Positions 46,022-55,922 are shown, counted from the first letter of the stretch. The stretch is 64,000 nucleotides of DNA from Colwellia sp. MB02u-6 (GCF_014077095.1 NZ_JACGVG010000035.1:62001-126000); one strand, 5' to 3'. Notes: generated from the letters alone by a model not told the origin. Program-made: numbers and translations.

Positions 46022-46834
46022 TTATTTATCAAGTTTGGTATAAAAAGTATGTCTACCAGGACGAGCAAAGCCAATTAAATTGAGCTTAGCTTGATTTGCC
46101 AAGCTTATTGCTAAGCCAGTTGGCGCCGAAACTGCTACTAATGTGGCGATATTAACACTGGTGACTTTTTGTACCATTTCATAACTTGCTCTGCTTGAAA
46201 TGACAACAAAGCCGCTTTGGGTATTGATTTTACGCAGCGCTAAGCTGCCAATTAACTTATCTAAAGCATTGTGTCGACCGACATCCTCACATAGGAGGAT
46301 AATCTCGCCTGTATCGTCACACCAGGCTGCTCCATGCACAGCACCTGTTAATGCTTGTAATTTTTGATGCTCACTTAACTGTGACAGTGCATGTTGTATT
46401 ACTGGCGAAGAGGGCAGCGCTTGTGGCGTTACACTCTTAATTGGCCGAATGGCTGTTTCCAGTGATTCACTACCACATAAACCACAGCCTGTACGGCCAG
46501 TAAGGTTACGTCGGTGTGATTTTAAAGACATCATACGTTCAGAGCTAATCTCAAGACGTACTTCTATGCCTTTTTCACTGGCCACCAGATCAATATCATA
46601 CATTTCAGCCGCATGATTAATGATGCCTTCAGACAAACTAAAGCCTAAGGAAAACTCATGTAAATTGGCTGGTGAGGCCATCATAACCGCGTGAGAAATG
46701 CCATTATAAACCATGGCAATAGGCACTTCCTCTGCGATACAGTCAAGTTTTCTTTGCTCACTACCTTGCTGCCAATAGTCAACAGGTAGTGTTAAATGGC
46801 TTGGTTGCAATTTTGCTTCGTCTTCCAGCGTCAA
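46022..46834 (-). CDS. fdhD: Formate dehydrogenase sulfurtransferase FdhD (FdsC)
   Basis: Moves sulfur to the molybdenum cofactor before its insertion into formate dehydrogenase. 270 residues with the catalytic Cys pair in RTGCGLCGSESLE (about residues 112-124) and the GDP-like ligand region LLCEDVGRHNALDKLIG. Two bases after fdsA; within fds operons this gene is called fdsC. Confidence 0.94.
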   Translation of the reverse strand: MTLEDEAKLQPSHLTLPVDYWQQGSEQRKLDCIAEEVPIAMVYNGISHAVMMASPANLHEFSLGFSLSEGIINHAAEMYDIDLVASEKGIEVRLEISSERMMSLKSHRRNLTGRTGCGLCGSESLETAIRPIKSVTPQALPSSPVIQHALSQLSEHQKLQALTGAVHGAAWCDDTGEIILLCEDVGRHNALDKLIGSLALRKINTQSGFVVISSRASYEMVQKVTSVNIATLVAVSAPTGLAISLANQAKLNLIGFARPGRHTFYTKLDK

Positions 46835-46836
46835 AC

Positions 46837-49740
46837 TTAACTTCCTATAGTGGCTTTTTGTTTTTTAGGTGAACGTTTAAAGTGCTCTTTTTGTTGTGCA
46901 CTGAATTTTTTATAACGCGTCTGCCAAGCTGATGGTGAGGTGACTTTTTCCACCTGTACCGCAGTGACTTTATATTCAGGACAATTAGTTGCCCAATCCG
47001 AACTGTTGGTGGTAATAACGTTGGCGCCACTGATTGGGTGATGGAAGGTAGTGAATACCACGCCACTTTGCATACGTTCACTGACTTTTGCTTTCAGTAC
47101 AGTATCACCCGCACGGCTGCTAATGCCTAACCAGTCACCATCGTTAATACCTCTTTCTTCGGCATCGTTAGGATGTATTTCAAGTAAATCTTCTTGGTGC
47201 CAAGTATTGTTCGCGGTGCGTCGTGTTTGCGCCCCGACATTATATTGACTGAGTATTCGCCCAGTGGTTAATAATAACGGAAAGCGTTTGTTAGCGCGAT
47301 CTTCACTAGCAAGATAGGGTGTAATCGCAAAACGACCTTTACCAATTGGAAAACTTTCCACGTGCATGATGGGTGAACCATCAGGAAACTCTTCGTTACA
47401 GGGCCACTGAATACTACCCTGTTCGTCCAATTTTTTATAACTTACCATACTGAAAGTAGGCACTAATGAGGCTATCTCATCCATTATTTCAGAAGGATGT
47501 TGATAATTCATCGGGTAACCTAAAGCATTAGACAGCTTTTGGGTAACTTCCCAGTCTGCGAATTCAGCTAATGGCTTCATCACTTTACGCACCCGGTTTA
47601 TGCGTCTTTCTGCATTGGTAAAGGTACCATCTTTTTCTAGAAATGAAGAGCCAGGTAAAAATACGTGTGCATATAGCGCTGTTTCATTTAGAAAAATGTC
47701 TTGAACAATCAAACACTCTAATGATGACAATGCCGCCTGTACATGTTGGGTATTAGGATCTGACTGTAAAATGTCCTCTCCTTGCACATACATGGCTTTG
47801 AACGTACCTTCAATGGCGGCATCAAACATGTTTGGAATACGAAAACCCGGTTCGTTATCTAAGGTTACGCCCCAACTTTTTTCAAATTTAGCGCGCAATA
47901 CATCATCACTGACATGTTGATAACCTGGTAGTTCTTGTGGGAATGAACCCATGTCACAAGAGCCTTGAACATTATTCTGTCCACGCAATGGGTTAATACC
48001 TACGCCTTCACGGCCTATATTACCTGTGGCTAATGCTAAGTTTGCTATACCCATCACCATGGTTGAACCTTGGCTATGCTCGGTAACGCCTAAGCCATAA
48101 TAAATAGCGCCATTTTTTGCCTTGGCAAAAGCACGAGCGGCAATGCGAACTTGTTCGGCATTAACGGTGGTAATACTTTCCATTGCTTCGGGTGAGTTGA
48201 TCTCATCAAGAATAAATTCACGCCAAGCGTTATATTCATCAGTACGTTGCTCAATGAAATTTTTGTCCTCTAAGCCTTCACTCATAACGACGTGTGCTAT
48301 GGCATTGATCATAGCAACGTTAGTACCAGGTTTTAGTGGCAGGTGATGGTTAGCACTTATGTGAGCGGTATTAAGTAAATCAATGGTTCTGGGATCAACG
48401 ACAATTAACTCTGCGCCTTGGCGTAAGCGTTTACGCAACTGCGAGGCAAATACCGGGTGAGCGTCAGTAGGATTTGCACCAATAACCATAACAACATCAG
48501 ACTTCATCACTGAGTCGAAAGTTTGTGTACCCGCAGATTCACCAATAGTTGCTTTGAGTCCATAACCTGTAGGTGAATGACAAACACGAGCGCAGGTGTC
48601 GGTATTATTATTACCAAAAGCAGCGCGGATCAATTTTTGTACTAAATAGGTTTCTTCATTGGTACAGCGAGATGAAGTAATACCGCCAACACTTTCACGA
48701 CCATATTTAGCCTGAATGTTTTTAATTTTATTGGCGGCAAATCCTAAGGCTTCATCCCAACTGACGACTCGCCATTCTTCATCAATACTATCGCGGACCA
48801 TAGGTTCAGTGACGCGATCTTTATGAGTTGCATAACCAAAGGCAAAACGACCTTTTACACAAGAATGACCTTGGTTGGCTTTACCGCCCTTGTAGGGCAC
48901 CATGCGTATGACTTCTTCACCTTTCATTTCAGCTTTAAAAGAACAACCGACACCACAATAGGCACAAGTTGTGATAATACTGTGTTCTGGTTGTCCTTTG
49001 TCAATCACTGATTTTTCCATCAGTGTTGCCGTTGGGCAAGCCTGTACACAGGCGCCACAAGAGACACAATCAGAGGATGAAAAATCGTTTTCACTAGTAC
49101 CAGCGCTGACCTTTGAGGCAAAACCGCGACCTTCAATGGTTAAGGCAAAAGTACCTTGAACTTCTTCACAGGCTCTAACACAACGAGAGCAGGTGATACA
49201 TTTACTGGGTTCGAAGGTAAAATAAGGATTGGAGTCATCAATCTTGGCGTCAAGATGATTATCGCCATCAAAACCATAACGCACTTCACGTAAGCCAACG
49301 GCTCCAGCCATATCTTGTAATTCACAGTCACCATTACTTGAACAGGTTAAGCAGTCAAGTGGGTGATCAGATATATAGAGTTCCATGATATTGCGTCGTA
49401 ATTTTGCAATGTCATTATTCTCAGTAGACACCACCATACCTTCTTTAACCGATGTCGTACATGAGGTTGGATAGCCTCTCATACCTTCAATTTGTACCGC
49501 ACATAAACGACATGAACCAAAGGCTTCGATGTTATCAGTTGCACAAAGTTTAGGAATATTAATATCAGCGATTGCAGCAGCGCGCATCACAGAAGTACCT
49601 GCAGCAACTGTTATTTTTACCCCGTCAATCTCAAGACACACTGTTTGTGTTGAGGTGCTGGCAGGAGTGCCATAATCTTTATTAAAATCAATTGGTTTAT
49701 TCGATGTCGTATTAGTGGCTGGATCAAAATAATTAATCAT
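46837..49740 (-). CDS. fdsA: NAD-dependent formate dehydrogenase alpha subunit (Mo-bis-MGD)
   Basis: 967-residue catalytic subunit oxidising formate to CO2. Order: N-terminal 2Fe-2S domain (CATDNIEAFGSCRLCAVQIEG's Cys pattern, about residues 65-85), a His/Cys NuoG-type motif (HPLDCLTCSSNGDCELQ), two 4Fe-4S ferredoxin motifs (CITCSRCVRAC; CVSCGACVQAC), a further cluster (CAYCGVGC), then the molybdopterin domain. The Mo ligand is Cys, not selenocysteine, in CARVCHSPTG (about residue 383). The start overlaps the fdsB end by 8 bases. Confidence 0.95.
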   Translation of the reverse strand: MINYFDPATNTTSNKPIDFNKDYGTPASTSTQTVCLEIDGVKITVAAGTSVMRAAAIADINIPKLCATDNIEAFGSCRLCAVQIEGMRGYPTSCTTSVKEGMVVSTENNDIAKLRRNIMELYISDHPLDCLTCSSNGDCELQDMAGAVGLREVRYGFDGDNHLDAKIDDSNPYFTFEPSKCITCSRCVRACEEVQGTFALTIEGRGFASKVSAGTSENDFSSSDCVSCGACVQACPTATLMEKSVIDKGQPEHSIITTCAYCGVGCSFKAEMKGEEVIRMVPYKGGKANQGHSCVKGRFAFGYATHKDRVTEPMVRDSIDEEWRVVSWDEALGFAANKIKNIQAKYGRESVGGITSSRCTNEETYLVQKLIRAAFGNNNTDTCARVCHSPTGYGLKATIGESAGTQTFDSVMKSDVVMVIGANPTDAHPVFASQLRKRLRQGAELIVVDPRTIDLLNTAHISANHHLPLKPGTNVAMINAIAHVVMSEGLEDKNFIEQRTDEYNAWREFILDEINSPEAMESITTVNAEQVRIAARAFAKAKNGAIYYGLGVTEHSQGSTMVMGIANLALATGNIGREGVGINPLRGQNNVQGSCDMGSFPQELPGYQHVSDDVLRAKFEKSWGVTLDNEPGFRIPNMFDAAIEGTFKAMYVQGEDILQSDPNTQHVQAALSSLECLIVQDIFLNETALYAHVFLPGSSFLEKDGTFTNAERRINRVRKVMKPLAEFADWEVTQKLSNALGYPMNYQHPSEIMDEIASLVPTFSMVSYKKLDEQGSIQWPCNEEFPDGSPIMHVESFPIGKGRFAITPYLASEDRANKRFPLLLTTGRILSQYNVGAQTRRTANNTWHQEDLLEIHPNDAEERGINDGDWLGISSRAGDTVLKAKVSERMQSGVVFTTFHHPISGANVITTNSSDWATNCPEYKVTAVQVEKVTSPSAWQTRYKKFSAQQKEHFKRSPKKQKATIGS

Positions 49741-51304
49741 GATTACTCTCCTGTGTGGTTAAAAAAAAGTCTTGAGGAAAATCAGTAAAAGCACTGCGCA
49801 CGGGTATAGGTGTCATGCTGCCCATTGCGCACAAAGAACCGTCAATCATGGTGTCGCAAAGGTCATTAAGTAAAATCATATTCTCAGCGCGGCGCTCATC
49901 ATTTTTTATACGATCAATCACTTCTACACCACGCGTTGAGCCAATTCTACAAGGCGTACATTTACCGCAAGATTCAACCACACAAAATTCCATTGAAAAA
50001 CGGGCTTGTTCTAGCATATCAACACTGTCATCAAACACGACAATGCCGCCATGACCTAACACGGCAGAGGCTTTAGAAAATGCTTCATAATCAAGTGGAA
50101 TATCTAGTTTATGGCTAGGTAAATAAGCGCCTAATGGGCCACCAACTTGAATGGCTTTTATTGGACGGTTGCTGGCGGTGCCACCAGAAAAGTTATCAAT
50201 AAGATCTTTTAAGCTTGAGCCAAAAGGTAGTTCAATTAATCCACCTTGTTTAACATTACCCGCGAGTTGAAAAGGTAAGGTGCCTCGTGAACGATTTGTG
50301 CCATATTGTTGGTAGGCCTGACTGCCTTCACTCATGATAAACGGAATAGCCGCCAACGACAGTACATTGTTAACAATGGTGGGTTTAGCAAATAATCCTT
50401 CTAAAGCTGGAAGTGGTGGCTTAAAGCGCACCATGCCTCTTTTACCTTCTAGTGATTCTAAAAGGGCCGTTTCTTCACCACAAATATAAGCTTCTGCGCC
50501 TAATCTCACTTCTAAATTAAAGGTTTTACCACTACCACAAATGTTATTACCTAAATAACCGGCGGCACTAGCAATCTCAATAGCTTGTTGTAATATTTCA
50601 TCGGCAATAGGGTATTCTGAACGTAAATAAATATAACCTTGGTCTGCACCAACCGCTAGTCCAGCAATAATCATGCCCTCAATCAGCATAAAGGGATCAC
50701 ATTCCATGACTAATTTATCCGCAAAGGTGCCAGAATCGCCTTCGTCAGCATTACAGACAATATATTTTTTATCCGCCGTGGCATCTCTTACCGTTTGCCA
50801 CTTTATGCCGGTAGGAAAAGCGGCGCCACCTCGACCACGAAGACCAGAGTCTACAACAGCGGTGACAATTTCCTGAGTCGATAATGCGAGTGACTTTTGC
50901 AGGCCTTTAAAGCCATCTAAGGCAAGGTACTCATCAAGAGAAACCGGGTCAGTAATACCTGCACGGGCAAAGGTAAGGCGAGTTTGTTTTTTTAGATAGG
51001 CAATGTTTTCAGTTAGGCCTAGCGCTAGTGCATGAGATTGTGGCTTTTCATGGAGGATATTCTGGCTGATATCTTCCATAATGCTTGCAACATCAGCGGA
51101 TGTTACCGGGCCATATGCCATACGACCCTGTGTTGTTTCTACTTCAACCATAGGCTCTAACCAAAATAAACCACGTGAGCCATTTCTGATTATTTTTAGG
51201 TCAATATCATGATTGGATAAATAGTGCGTAAATGCTTGAGCAACTTCATGTGCCCCTAAAGAAATAGCAGTACTTTCTCTTGGAATAAAAATTTTTGTTG
51301 TCAT
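49733..51304 (-). CDS. fdsB: NAD-dependent formate dehydrogenase beta subunit (NuoF-like)
   Basis: 523-residue flavoprotein transferring electrons to NAD+. Signatures: SGLRGRGGAAFPTGIKW (NADH/FMN loop, about residues 151-167), VCNADEGDSGTFADK, GAEAYICGEETALLESLEGK, and the 4Fe-4S motif SCGKCTPCRIGSTRG with a final Cys in NDLCDT. An N-terminal extension of about 120 residues precedes the NuoF core, as in FdsB. 8 bases after fdsG. Confidence 0.95.
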   Translation of the reverse strand: MTTKIFIPRESTAISLGAHEVAQAFTHYLSNHDIDLKIIRNGSRGLFWLEPMVEVETTQGRMAYGPVTSADVASIMEDISQNILHEKPQSHALALGLTENIAYLKKQTRLTFARAGITDPVSLDEYLALDGFKGLQKSLALSTQEIVTAVVDSGLRGRGGAAFPTGIKWQTVRDATADKKYIVCNADEGDSGTFADKLVMECDPFMLIEGMIIAGLAVGADQGYIYLRSEYPIADEILQQAIEIASAAGYLGNNICGSGKTFNLEVRLGAEAYICGEETALLESLEGKRGMVRFKPPLPALEGLFAKPTIVNNVLSLAAIPFIMSEGSQAYQQYGTNRSRGTLPFQLAGNVKQGGLIELPFGSSLKDLIDNFSGGTASNRPIKAIQVGGPLGAYLPSHKLDIPLDYEAFSKASAVLGHGGIVVFDDSVDMLEQARFSMEFCVVESCGKCTPCRIGSTRGVEVIDRIKNDERRAENMILLNDLCDTMIDGSLCAMGSMTPIPVRSAFTDFPQDFFLTTQESNHD

Positions 51305-51312
51305 GGTCTATC

Positions 51313-51795
51313 TCACTTTAATTCGCGGTCTAAATTAGAAAGGATCTCTTCAAATCTCTGATTAGAAATACGACCATAAAGATCATCATTAATTCTAATG
51401 TTAGGGCCAGTTGCACAGTTACCGAGACAATAAACACTATCCAAACTGAATTTTTTATCATTCGTCATTTGATGATAATCAATAGCTAAAAAATCTTTAG
51501 CGTGTACTTCAAGTTGTCGACTGCCTCGAGATTGACATGCTTCTGCACGGCAAATTTGAATTTGATATTTACCAGGAGGAGATGTGCGAAATTGATGATA
51601 AAAACTAATCACACCGTGAATTTCTGCTGGTGTTTGTTTTAATTTTGTCGCTATTCGCTCAATCGCTTGAGGAGTTATATAGCCGACGTCTTTTTGAATG
51701 GCATGTAATATTGGTAACAGAGAGCCTTCTTTATTTTTCAAAGAATCAATGATGTTTTCCACATTTGATAAGGGGGAAGAAAATTCTATTTTCAT
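51313..51795 (-). CDS. fdsG: NAD-dependent formate dehydrogenase gamma subunit (NuoE-like)
   Basis: 160-residue NuoE-like 2Fe-2S protein. Cluster cysteines: ICRAEACQSRGSRQL and VYCLGNCATGPNI (C-x4-C ... C-x3-C). A helical N-terminus with LLPILHAIQKDVGYI precedes. First gene of the operon. Its upstream region holds two motifs also found upstream of the OFA transporter. Confidence 0.95.
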   Translation of the reverse strand: MKIEFSSPLSNVENIIDSLKNKEGSLLPILHAIQKDVGYITPQAIERIATKLKQTPAEIHGVISFYHQFRTSPPGKYQIQICRAEACQSRGSRQLEVHAKDFLAIDYHQMTNDKKFSLDSVYCLGNCATGPNIRINDDLYGRISNQRFEEILSNLDRELK

Positions 51796-51826
51796 ACTAA
51801 CTCCGAAGGCCTGTTATAAAATATAC

Positions 51827-51846
51827 ATATGAAGTGAATTGCATAT
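51827..51846. promoter_or_regulatory. Shared formate-regulon motif A (fds copy)
   Basis: ATATGAAGTGAATTGCATAT, with half-sites ATATG and CATAT. 18 of 20 bases match the copy at 55286-55305. It lies 32 bases upstream of the fdsG ATG. Confidence 0.6.
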
Positions 51847-51907
51847 TTGTTATTGTCTTATAGTTCTTATTATATTCTGACTATAGCACCATTGTTTTAT
51901 TATAAGA

Positions 51908-51926
51908 ATATGAATTTTTATTCATA
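51908..51926. promoter_or_regulatory. Shared formate-regulon motif B (fds copy)
   Basis: ATATGAAT-TTTT-ATTCATA, an inverted repeat with a 4-base spacer. The same arms recur at 55354-55377. A CTATA-(GCA)-CCATTG block lies exactly 27 bases before it, as at the other copy. Confidence 0.62.
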
Positions 51927-52032
51927 ATTGAGTGTCTTTTTGGATGGCTTTAGAGATGCGATTTGACCGCTAAATATAAAATTTATTGGCCAATGGCGTA
52001 AAGTATTATTGATAATTAGAACAGCCAAAAAT

Positions 52033-52053
52033 AAAAAATAAAAAATAAAAAAT
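52033..52053. repeat. 7-bp tandem repeat upstream of the regulator gene
   Basis: AAAAAAT three times, preceded by a partial copy (52027-52032). It lies about 20 bases before the regulator start and could vary in length. Confidence 0.75.
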
Positions 52054-52071
52054 AATATACAGGTGAAGAAA

Positions 52072-53160
52072 ATGACCAATAGAACAGTATTGTCAAAGAG
52101 AATTCAAATTAAGCCCGCATGGTCATTTTACGATGAGCAGGGTGAGTATGTAGACCCTCGACTTTTTGTCTTGCTTAATGCGGTACACACATATGGCAAG
52201 TTGACGGTAGCTGCAACAGAACTAAGTATGTCGTATCGTCATGTTTGGAATGTACTAAAAAAATGGACTGACTTTTTTGGCTCTGATTTAGTCGAGCTAA
52301 AAAAAGGCAAAGGGGCACTTTTAACACCGTTAGGTGAAAAGCTACTTTGGGCTGAACAAAGGGCACAGGCTCGATTTGAACCTCAGTTAGTCAGCATTGC
52401 GTCAGAATTAAATTTAGAAATACAAAAACACTTAATGGTTAAAGAGCCTTTACTAAAAATTGCTGCAAGTTATGGTTATGCGGTGGCTTTACTGCCTAAT
52501 TTTACTAATAAATTTAAGCTAGACTTACAATATAAAAGCTATGAAGAGTCATTTGACGCTTTAAGCAAAGGTGAGTGTAATATTGCTGCATTTCACTTAC
52601 CTACCGACATTGTTAGCCAACGCTTAATTGATATTTATAATAAATATTTTAAAGCTAATACTTATAAAGTCATTCGGTTTGTGACCCGTAAACAAGGCTT
52701 AATTGTCAAAAAAGACAACCCTAAAAATATTACTAAAATTTCAGACTTAATGCAGGATGAGGTTAAATTTATTAATCGGCAAAAACATTCAGGGACACGC
52801 TTATTAATAGATGAATTACTAGCAAGATCATCAGTGGACCCTAAAAAGGTGATTGGTTTTGATAAATTTGAATTTACACATTCTGCTATTGCTGCCTATG
52901 TAGCTTCAGGCATGGCTGATGTGGGCATTGGTATTGAAACCGCCGCTCGTCAATTTGGTCTGAATTTTATCCCATTAACCACTGAACACTACGTGTTGGT
53001 TTGTCATCACAAGACCCTTAAAGAACTCTCTGTACAGCGCTTAATTACCGAGATAAAAAGTGATGAATTTCATCAGGAGGTATCAAAGTTAGCGGGTTAT
53101 GAGTCTATTGCTTGTGGTGATATTGTGGATTTAGAAGATATGTTACCTTGGCACGTTTAA
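52072..53160 (+). CDS. LysR/ModE-like regulator with substrate-binding domain, probable FdsR
   Basis: Transcription regulator: N-terminal winged helix-turn-helix of the LysR/ModE type (VHTYGKLTVAATELSMSYRH and onward, about residues 45-70) joined to a periplasmic-binding-like sensor domain (COG1910 type) with GTRLLIDELL and AYVASGMADVGIGIETAA. ATG at 52072 is preferred: the in-frame GTG three codons earlier lies inside the AGGTGA ribosome site. Divergent from fdsG, next to the formate transporter, so likely the formate or molybdate sensor of this regulon. 362 residues. Confidence 0.85.
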   Translation: MTNRTVLSKRIQIKPAWSFYDEQGEYVDPRLFVLLNAVHTYGKLTVAATELSMSYRHVWNVLKKWTDFFGSDLVELKKGKGALLTPLGEKLLWAEQRAQARFEPQLVSIASELNLEIQKHLMVKEPLLKIAASYGYAVALLPNFTNKFKLDLQYKSYEESFDALSKGECNIAAFHLPTDIVSQRLIDIYNKYFKANTYKVIRFVTRKQGLIVKKDNPKNITKISDLMQDEVKFINRQKHSGTRLLIDELLARSSVDPKKVIGFDKFEFTHSAIAAYVASGMADVGIGIETAARQFGLNFIPLTTEHYVLVCHHKTLKELSVQRLITEIKSDEFHQEVSKLAGYESIACGDIVDLEDMLPWHV

Positions 53161-53195
53161 TTTTATAGTGCTTGTTACTCTACTCGCTATAATAA

Positions 53196-53235
53196 AATTC
53201 AAGCCACTTTAAACGAATTTAAAGTGGCTTGAATT
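53196..53235. terminator. Bidirectional terminator between regulator and transporter
   Basis: 18-bp perfect stem (53196-53213 with 53218-53235), loop CGAA. It lies between converging genes. Confidence 0.88.
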
Positions 53236-53257
53236 ATAGTTTTATAAGTTGAAAGTA

Positions 53258-54982
53258 TTAGCCCTTAGGGTGTGTATTTTCAACATGATGCTTAGCCTCT
53301 ACAGGACGAATGGTTAAGTTGGCAAAGAAAGCAACAACTAACAACGCAGCCATAGCATACATAGTGGTGTTATATAAGCTTGGTGTTGGGTCAATAGTAC
53401 CCGCTGGCACTAATTCCATTAACTTACTTACCGTTACTGTTTTTGCTGCAACAAGTTCATTTAACTGACTAACGGCAGAGCCAAATTTAGCCTGAAATAC
53501 CGCAGGATCTATTTTTGCTACTAAGTCGGTTATAGCGTCATTGACCGACATATTTCTAAGATACGTGATAGCAAATGGACCTAAAACACCAGCGGTTGCC
53601 CATGCTGTTAACAAACGACCATGTATACCACCGACATGTAATGTACCAAATATATCGGCTAAATAAGCTGGAATAGTTGCAAAACCACCACCATACATAG
53701 TGAAGATAACCATGGTGGCACCGTAGAACATAACTAACCAGACCGTAGATGGATCTGCACTGACTTGAGATGCAGCGTAAGGTATTGATAAGTAAAGTAG
53801 CGTTCCTAAGACAAAGAAAAAGTGGTAAGTATTTTTTCTGCCAATGAAATCAGAAATTGATGCCCAGAAAAATCGACCACACATATTAAAGACTGAAATC
53901 ATTAATACGTAAGTACCTGCAAAGGTCGCGGTTGCTACATCAGGTAAAGTCGAGCCAAAAATATCAACCATCATGGTTTTAGCCACACCAATAACACCAA
54001 TACCTGCTGTGACGTTAAAGCAAAGTACAACCCATAATTTCCAAAATTGTGGTGTTTTTAGTGCTTGATCTATGTGTACATCGTTATGTGAAATCATGCT
54101 TTTGGCAGATTCATCTTTCTCTGGAGGAGTCCAACCTTCAGGCGTCCACCCTTCAGCCGGCACACGATACGAGAACGAGGCAATAATCATCACAATAAAA
54201 TAAACAATACCTAATGTCAGAAATGTTCCTGCAGCACCAGTATCACCAGTACCTACAATATAAACACCTGCATCACCAGGAAAAGCCATATTGGCCGCTT
54301 CACCAGCTGTTGCAACAATAACTTCTACTGTACCAGAAGCTGTTTCTGCAAAACGTTTTCCCGCTTCAGTTATTAGTTTTACAGCACCTTCTGTACCTAA
54401 ATAAGTAGGAGCAACGGCATGGAATTTTAACAAAGCAGCAATAAGTGGAGCACCGATCATCGCACCGCCGCCAAATCCCATAATGGCCATACCCGTAGCC
54501 ATACCCCGTTTATCAGGGAACCAACGCAGCAAAGTGGACACGGGTGAAACATAGCCTAAACCTAGACCACAACCCCCAAGTGCACCATAACCAAGGTAAA
54601 CAAGCCATAATTGATGGCTTGATATACCAATACTACCGATGATAAAACCGCCACCCCAAAGAAATGCAGCAGTAACACCAACACAGCGAGGACCGACTTT
54701 TTCTAGCCATTTTCCAGCAACTGCAGCAGATAAGCCAAGAAAAACAATAGCAACAGAAAATATCCAAACCACGTTACTTAAAGACCAATCTCCAGATGAA
54801 CTAGTCACTACGCCTAATTCTTTAATAAGCGCAGGGTTAAAAATACTCCATGCGTAAACAGAACCAATACATAAATGAATTGCAATAGATGCTGGAGGGA
54901 CTAGCCAGCGATTAAACCCCGATTTAGCAATTATTTTATCTTTCATTAAGAAAGAAAAAAAGCCCCCACTTTTATTTGACAT
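53258..54982 (-). CDS. OFA-family MFS transporter (oxalate/formate antiporter type)
   Basis: 574-residue, about 12-helix MFS protein. N-terminal IHLCIGSVYAWSIFNPALIK is the OFA family hallmark; LGYVSPVSTLLRWFPDKRGM, ATGMAIMGFGGGAM and the second-half GRFFWASISDFIGRKN support it. A 70-residue extra segment lies near residues 195-260, which makes it longer than the usual 420-450. With the fds operon and regulator alongside, formate uptake or exchange is the best guess. Its ATG is about 300 bases from the shared motifs, implying a long 5' leader. Confidence 0.86.
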   Translation of the reverse strand: MSNKSGGFFSFLMKDKIIAKSGFNRWLVPPASIAIHLCIGSVYAWSIFNPALIKELGVVTSSSGDWSLSNVVWIFSVAIVFLGLSAAVAGKWLEKVGPRCVGVTAAFLWGGGFIIGSIGISSHQLWLVYLGYGALGGCGLGLGYVSPVSTLLRWFPDKRGMATGMAIMGFGGGAMIGAPLIAALLKFHAVAPTYLGTEGAVKLITEAGKRFAETASGTVEVIVATAGEAANMAFPGDAGVYIVGTGDTGAAGTFLTLGIVYFIVMIIASFSYRVPAEGWTPEGWTPPEKDESAKSMISHNDVHIDQALKTPQFWKLWVVLCFNVTAGIGVIGVAKTMMVDIFGSTLPDVATATFAGTYVLMISVFNMCGRFFWASISDFIGRKNTYHFFFVLGTLLYLSIPYAASQVSADPSTVWLVMFYGATMVIFTMYGGGFATIPAYLADIFGTLHVGGIHGRLLTAWATAGVLGPFAITYLRNMSVNDAITDLVAKIDPAVFQAKFGSAVSQLNELVAAKTVTVSKLMELVPAGTIDPTPSLYNTTMYAMAALLVVAFFANLTIRPVEAKHHVENTHPKG

Positions 54983-55285
54983 TATTTAATACCTTATAGC
55001 TACAGCTTGATATAAATATTTATACTTGTACAACTAGAAAACTTATAAATGGTAATTACAGGAGCTATTTATTTTCAAAAAATATTATTTGAGCATAAAA
55101 TAGATAAATTTTTACCGTTATTTTTTGTTCTAAATTATTCACAGCTAAGCTGTATCAAGTATAAAAAAAGAGAATAATTAAGGTGAATGTATGTTTTTAT
55201 AAAAGCCTGATAGTTAAAACTAACCACAGTTTTTATATCTTTTTTTGACAATCAATTTAACTACCTTGCTTTTATTAACACAAGT

Positions 55286-55305
55286 ATATGAATTGAATTA
55301 CATAT
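55286..55305. promoter_or_regulatory. Shared formate-regulon motif A (transporter copy)
   Basis: ATATGAATTGAATTACATAT; differs from the fds copy at two positions. Confidence 0.6.
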
Positions 55306-55353
55306 ATTGGTTTTTTATTACTTGAAAACTATACCATTGGAGTATTGGCATTA

Positions 55354-55377
55354 AAATATGAATAAATATTCATATTT
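55354..55377. promoter_or_regulatory. Shared formate-regulon motif B (transporter copy)
   Basis: Perfect 10-bp arms AAATATGAAT and ATTCATATTT around AAAT. A better palindrome than the fds copy. Confidence 0.65.
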
Positions 55378-55589
55378 AATGATTATTTTTTATTGCCTAA
55401 TAGGGGCACTTTTAGTGCTTAACTTTGTGTCATCAATAGTGAATTAAACTCAAGTGCTGTAACGGTCACCTTTATCTGACAAATGGTAATTTGAGTGCTG
55501 TTTATCGTTATATCATTGTTTTATTTCTTGTGCACTGCACTGGTTAGGCTGGCAATTTTTAGGATTAGGTTTTAAGACTAGATTGTCGA

Positions 55590-55922
55590 CTAATGCATTA
55601 TGTGTTGTTGTTTGTCCCACAGACTTCCTTGCCAATTAGAGATGGTTCCAGCCGCCTTGCAGCTATCGCAATGCCACTCAATAAGGCCAATGTTAATACA
55701 GCTTGCTTCAATATCTCCTTGACAATTAATTTGCTCAGCGCGAGTGTTGCATTTCAAATTTACAGCAACTAAGTCAATATCAACTATTGGCTGCGCTATA
55801 CACTCAGAAATCGATGATACAATTTTACTAAGAAATTCGAATACTGTTTTTGCTTGTTCAGTAAGAGTGAGTAACTTACCTTCTTCGTCCAGAAAATGTC
55901 TTAAATCTGTTTTTAACACCAT
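55590..55922 (-). CDS. Conserved hypothetical protein with CxxC
   Basis: 110-residue protein beginning MVLKTDLRHFLDEEG; ATG at 55922 is chosen although a TTG lies five codons upstream at 55937. The C-terminus has NLKCNTRAEQINCQGDIEAS and WHCDSCKAAGTISNWQGSLW, four or more Cys that could bind a metal. No signal peptide. I recall similar small proteins as conserved hypotheticals in gammaproteobacteria but cannot name a function. Confidence 0.72.
   Translation of the reverse strand: MVLKTDLRHFLDEEGKLLTLTEQAKTVFEFLSKIVSSISECIAQPIVDIDLVAVNLKCNTRAEQINCQGDIEASCINIGLIEWHCDSCKAAGTISNWQGSLWDKQQHIMH

Larger units (their letters stand above)
54983..55589. other. Regulatory region upstream of the transporter
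   Basis: 607 AT-rich bases with no gene. Contains motif A' (55286-55305), the CTATACCATTG block (55329-55339) and motif B' (55354-55377). Confidence 0.6.
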
